A stretch of DNA of 6,983 nucleotides, taken from assembly GCA_021813085.1 (NCBI GenBank), contig JAKAMA010000129.1, forward strand, positions 1 through 6,983. Direction: 5' to 3'. This DNA is from Chloroflexota bacterium (lineage in GTDB: Bacteria; Chloroflexota; Dehalococcoidia; DSTF01; JACRBR01). The position numbers and the translations under genes were made by a program. The stretch's first letter is position 1; every line of letters starts with the position of its first letter. The notes under the pieces are model-generated. The model ran no database searches. It saw only the letters and a list, made by a program, of their open reading frames with translations, and was not told where the DNA came from. Below, piece by piece: positions 5,765 to 6,983 of the stretch.

Positions 5765-6741
5765 TCATGGTGGACTTGCTCGCCGCGCTCTGCGCCGGCT
5801 CCGCGCTCGGCCTCTTCGGCGTGCTCGCGCTGCGCGGCGCCGCCGCGCGGCCGGCCGATGCGCGCATCCGCGAGCTGGCCGCGCCGAACGTGCCTGTTGG
5901 CACGCACCGGGCGCTCTCATCGCGGGAGGTGATGCGGCGGCCGTCGTCCGTCGTGCCGTTCCTGCGCGAGGCACTCGAGAGCAGCGAGCGCGCGGCGCGC
6001 TGGGAGCGGGAGATCGAGCAGGCGGGGCTCAAGCTGCGCGTGGGCGAGTACGTGCTCGGGCGCGCGCTGGTGGCGCTGGCGGCGGCCTTCGTCGTCCTGG
6101 CGATCGGCCGCAGCGGGGCGGCGCTCGTGGTCGCGCTGCCGGCGGCCGGCATCGCCTTCATGCTGCCGGCCTACTGGCTGCGGCATCTCGGCGGGCGGCG
6201 CACCGGCCAGGTCTCGAAGCAGTTGCCGGAGGCCGTGACGCTGATCGCCAGCGCGATGAAGGCGGGCTTCGCGTTCCAGTACGGCATCGGCATGGTCGCC
6301 GAGCAGATGGAGCCGCCAACTTCCGAGGAGTTCGCGCGCGTCATGGCGGACCTGAACGTCGGCGCTTCGGTCGAAGAGGCGCTCTACGCGATGCTCGCCC
6401 GCGTCGACTCGGAGGACATGAACCTCGTCGTGACGGCGGTGCTGATCCAGCGGCAGAGCGGCGGCAACCTGGCGGAGATCCTGGAGACGGTCGGCGAGAC
6501 GATGCGCGAGCGCGAGCGGCTCACGGGCGAAGTGAAGACGATGACGGCGCAGCAGCGGTTCTCCGGGACCGTGCTGACGCTGTGGCCGGTGGCGATCCTG
6601 GTGCTCTTCTCGCTGGTCAACTGGCACCAGACGAAGCTGCTCTTCACGACGAACATCGGCCTTGTGCTGATCAGCGCCGCGGCCGTCGGCCAGCTCCTGG
6701 GCTACTACACGATCCGGCGCATCCTTGACATCGACATCTAG
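5761..6741 (+). CDS. tadB: TadB inner-membrane platform protein
   Basis: A 326-residue polytopic membrane protein with a type II secretion F (T2SSF) domain at about 155-285. An N-terminal helix (about 4-25) leads to a cytoplasmic stretch with [20 protein letters not shown], then two membrane helices (about 102-145). The T2SSF domain has [18 protein letters not shown], an [15 protein letters not shown] stretch, and the hallmark [15 protein letters not shown]. Two C-terminal helices follow (about 268-288 and 299-318). Family role: with TadC it forms the platform that couples TadA to pilin movement. The start ATG overlaps the tadA stop as ATGA; GGGGGA lies 12 bases upstream, and a second ATG at 5767 would remove only two residues. 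Nothing is missing for a working family member. Confidence 0.95.
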   Translation: MIMVDLLAALCAGSALGLFGVLALRGAAARPADARIRELAAPNVPVGTHRALSSREVMRRPSSVVPFLREALESSERAARWEREIEQAGLKLRVGEYVLGRALVALAAAFVVLAIGRSGAALVVALPAAGIAFMLPAYWLRHLGGRRTGQVSKQLPEAVTLIASAMKAGFAFQYGIGMVAEQMEPPTSEEFARVMADLNVGASVEEALYAMLARVDSEDMNLVVTAVLIQRQSGGNLAEILETVGETMRERERLTGEVKTMTAQQRFSGTVLTLWPVAILVLFSLVNWHQTKLLFTTNIGLVLISAAAVGQLLGYYTIRRILDIDI

Positions 6742-6749
6742 GGGAGAGG
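6741..6749 (+). promoter_or_regulatory. Ribosome binding site for tadC
   Basis: GGGGAGAGG starts on the last base of the tadB stop codon and ends one base before the ATG at 6751; its GGAG core is 4 bases from the start. It supports the start of the truncated last gene. Confidence 0.65.
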
Positions 6750-6750
6750 C

Positions 6751-6983
6751 ATGGCATTCGCATCGTCGGTCCTCGTCTTTGGCTCGCTGGTCCTCCTCAT
6801 CGCGTGGTACGCGCGCAGCCGCAACGACATGGAGGATCGGGTGCGGGAGCTGTCGCAGGAGCGGCGCGCGCGCATCGAGAAGGACGACCCGTTTTCGCAG
6901 CGGGTGATGATGCCGGCGGTCCACGGCTTCACGACGCGGCTGCTCGCGGTGATGCCCACGTCGATGGGCACGCGTGCACGCAC
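6751..6983 (+). CDS. tadC: TadC-like platform protein, N-terminal fragment (cut by window end)
   Basis: An open frame of 77 codons plus two bases, running off the window. It opens with a hydrophobic membrane helix (about residues 4-20, ending in IAWYARSR), then a charged, probably helical stretch with RVRELSQERRARIEKDD, then DPFSQRVMMPAVHGF and LLAVMP. The 'sFxxRVxxP' block and the short N-terminal helix match TadC proteins, and tadC normally follows tadB. The T2SSF domain itself would lie beyond the window, so the identity rests on the N-terminus and on gene order. It starts 9 bases after the tadB stop, with GGGGAGAGG in front. Together with TadB it should form the inner-membrane platform. 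The truncation is the window edge, not a broken gene. Confidence 0.83.
   Translation, partial: MAFASSVLVFGSLVLLIAWYARSRNDMEDRVRELSQERRARIEKDDPFSQRVMMPAVHGFTTRLLAVMPTSMGTRAR

Noticed and set aside
5751..6728. A long + strand frame overlapping tadB in another phase
   Set aside because: The product is low-complexity Arg/Gly/Ala; the tadB frame carries a full T2SSF domain and membrane helices.

Overview
The window holds one co-directional operon for a Tad/Flp (tight adherence, type IVc-like) pilus, all on the + strand. A short structured leader comes first, and the window ends inside the last gene. In order: Flp-type major prepilin (188-430), TadE-like minor pseudopilin (431-976), TadG-like protein with a Tad N-terminal segment (970-2271), CpaB/RcpC SAF-domain protein (2276-3118), TadZ/CpaE ATPase with a degenerate receiver domain (3149-4396), TadA/CpaF secretion ATPase (4427-5764), TadB platform protein (5761-6741), and the first 77 codons of a TadC-like platform protein (6751 to the window end). 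Gene gaps run from overlaps of 7 and 4 bases to spacers of 30 bases, as expected for one transcript.

The DNA is very GC-rich, and from about 2276 onward nearly every codon ends in G or C. Three starts are best read as GTG. The Flp prepilin has the GQDLLEYA type of processing site. No secretin (CpaC/RcpA) or TadD lipoprotein gene lies between cpaB and tadZ or elsewhere in the window. Together these suggest a GC-rich bacterium with one membrane; a Chloroflexota lineage is my first guess and an actinobacterium the alternative. This is inference from style and gene content, not from a marker gene.

How the parts work together (family knowledge): TadA hydrolyses ATP at the membrane and drives the TadB/TadC platform, which pushes processed Flp subunits into a filament. 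TadZ localises the machine. TadE- and TadG-like proteins are minor or pseudopilin-like components that probably prime or cap the filament. CpaB is a membrane-anchored SAF-domain protein outside the cytoplasmic membrane. The prepilin peptidase (TadV/CpaA) needed to cut Flp and TadE is not in the window.

Non-coding content: bases 1-187 have no convincing gene but carry a run of GC-rich inverted repeats, with alternative pairings, just ahead of a strong ribosome binding site for flp. A perfect 10-bp hairpin spans the tadZ stop codon, and its 3' arm can alternatively pair with the tadA Shine-Dalgarno sequence. A weaker hairpin sits on the flp stop / tadE start. I see no wholly new system. The points most worth a second look are the leader, the tadZ-tadA switch-like hairpin, the cysteine-rich surface subunits, the phosphorylation-dead receiver in TadZ, and the composition step between the surface-subunit genes and the machinery genes.
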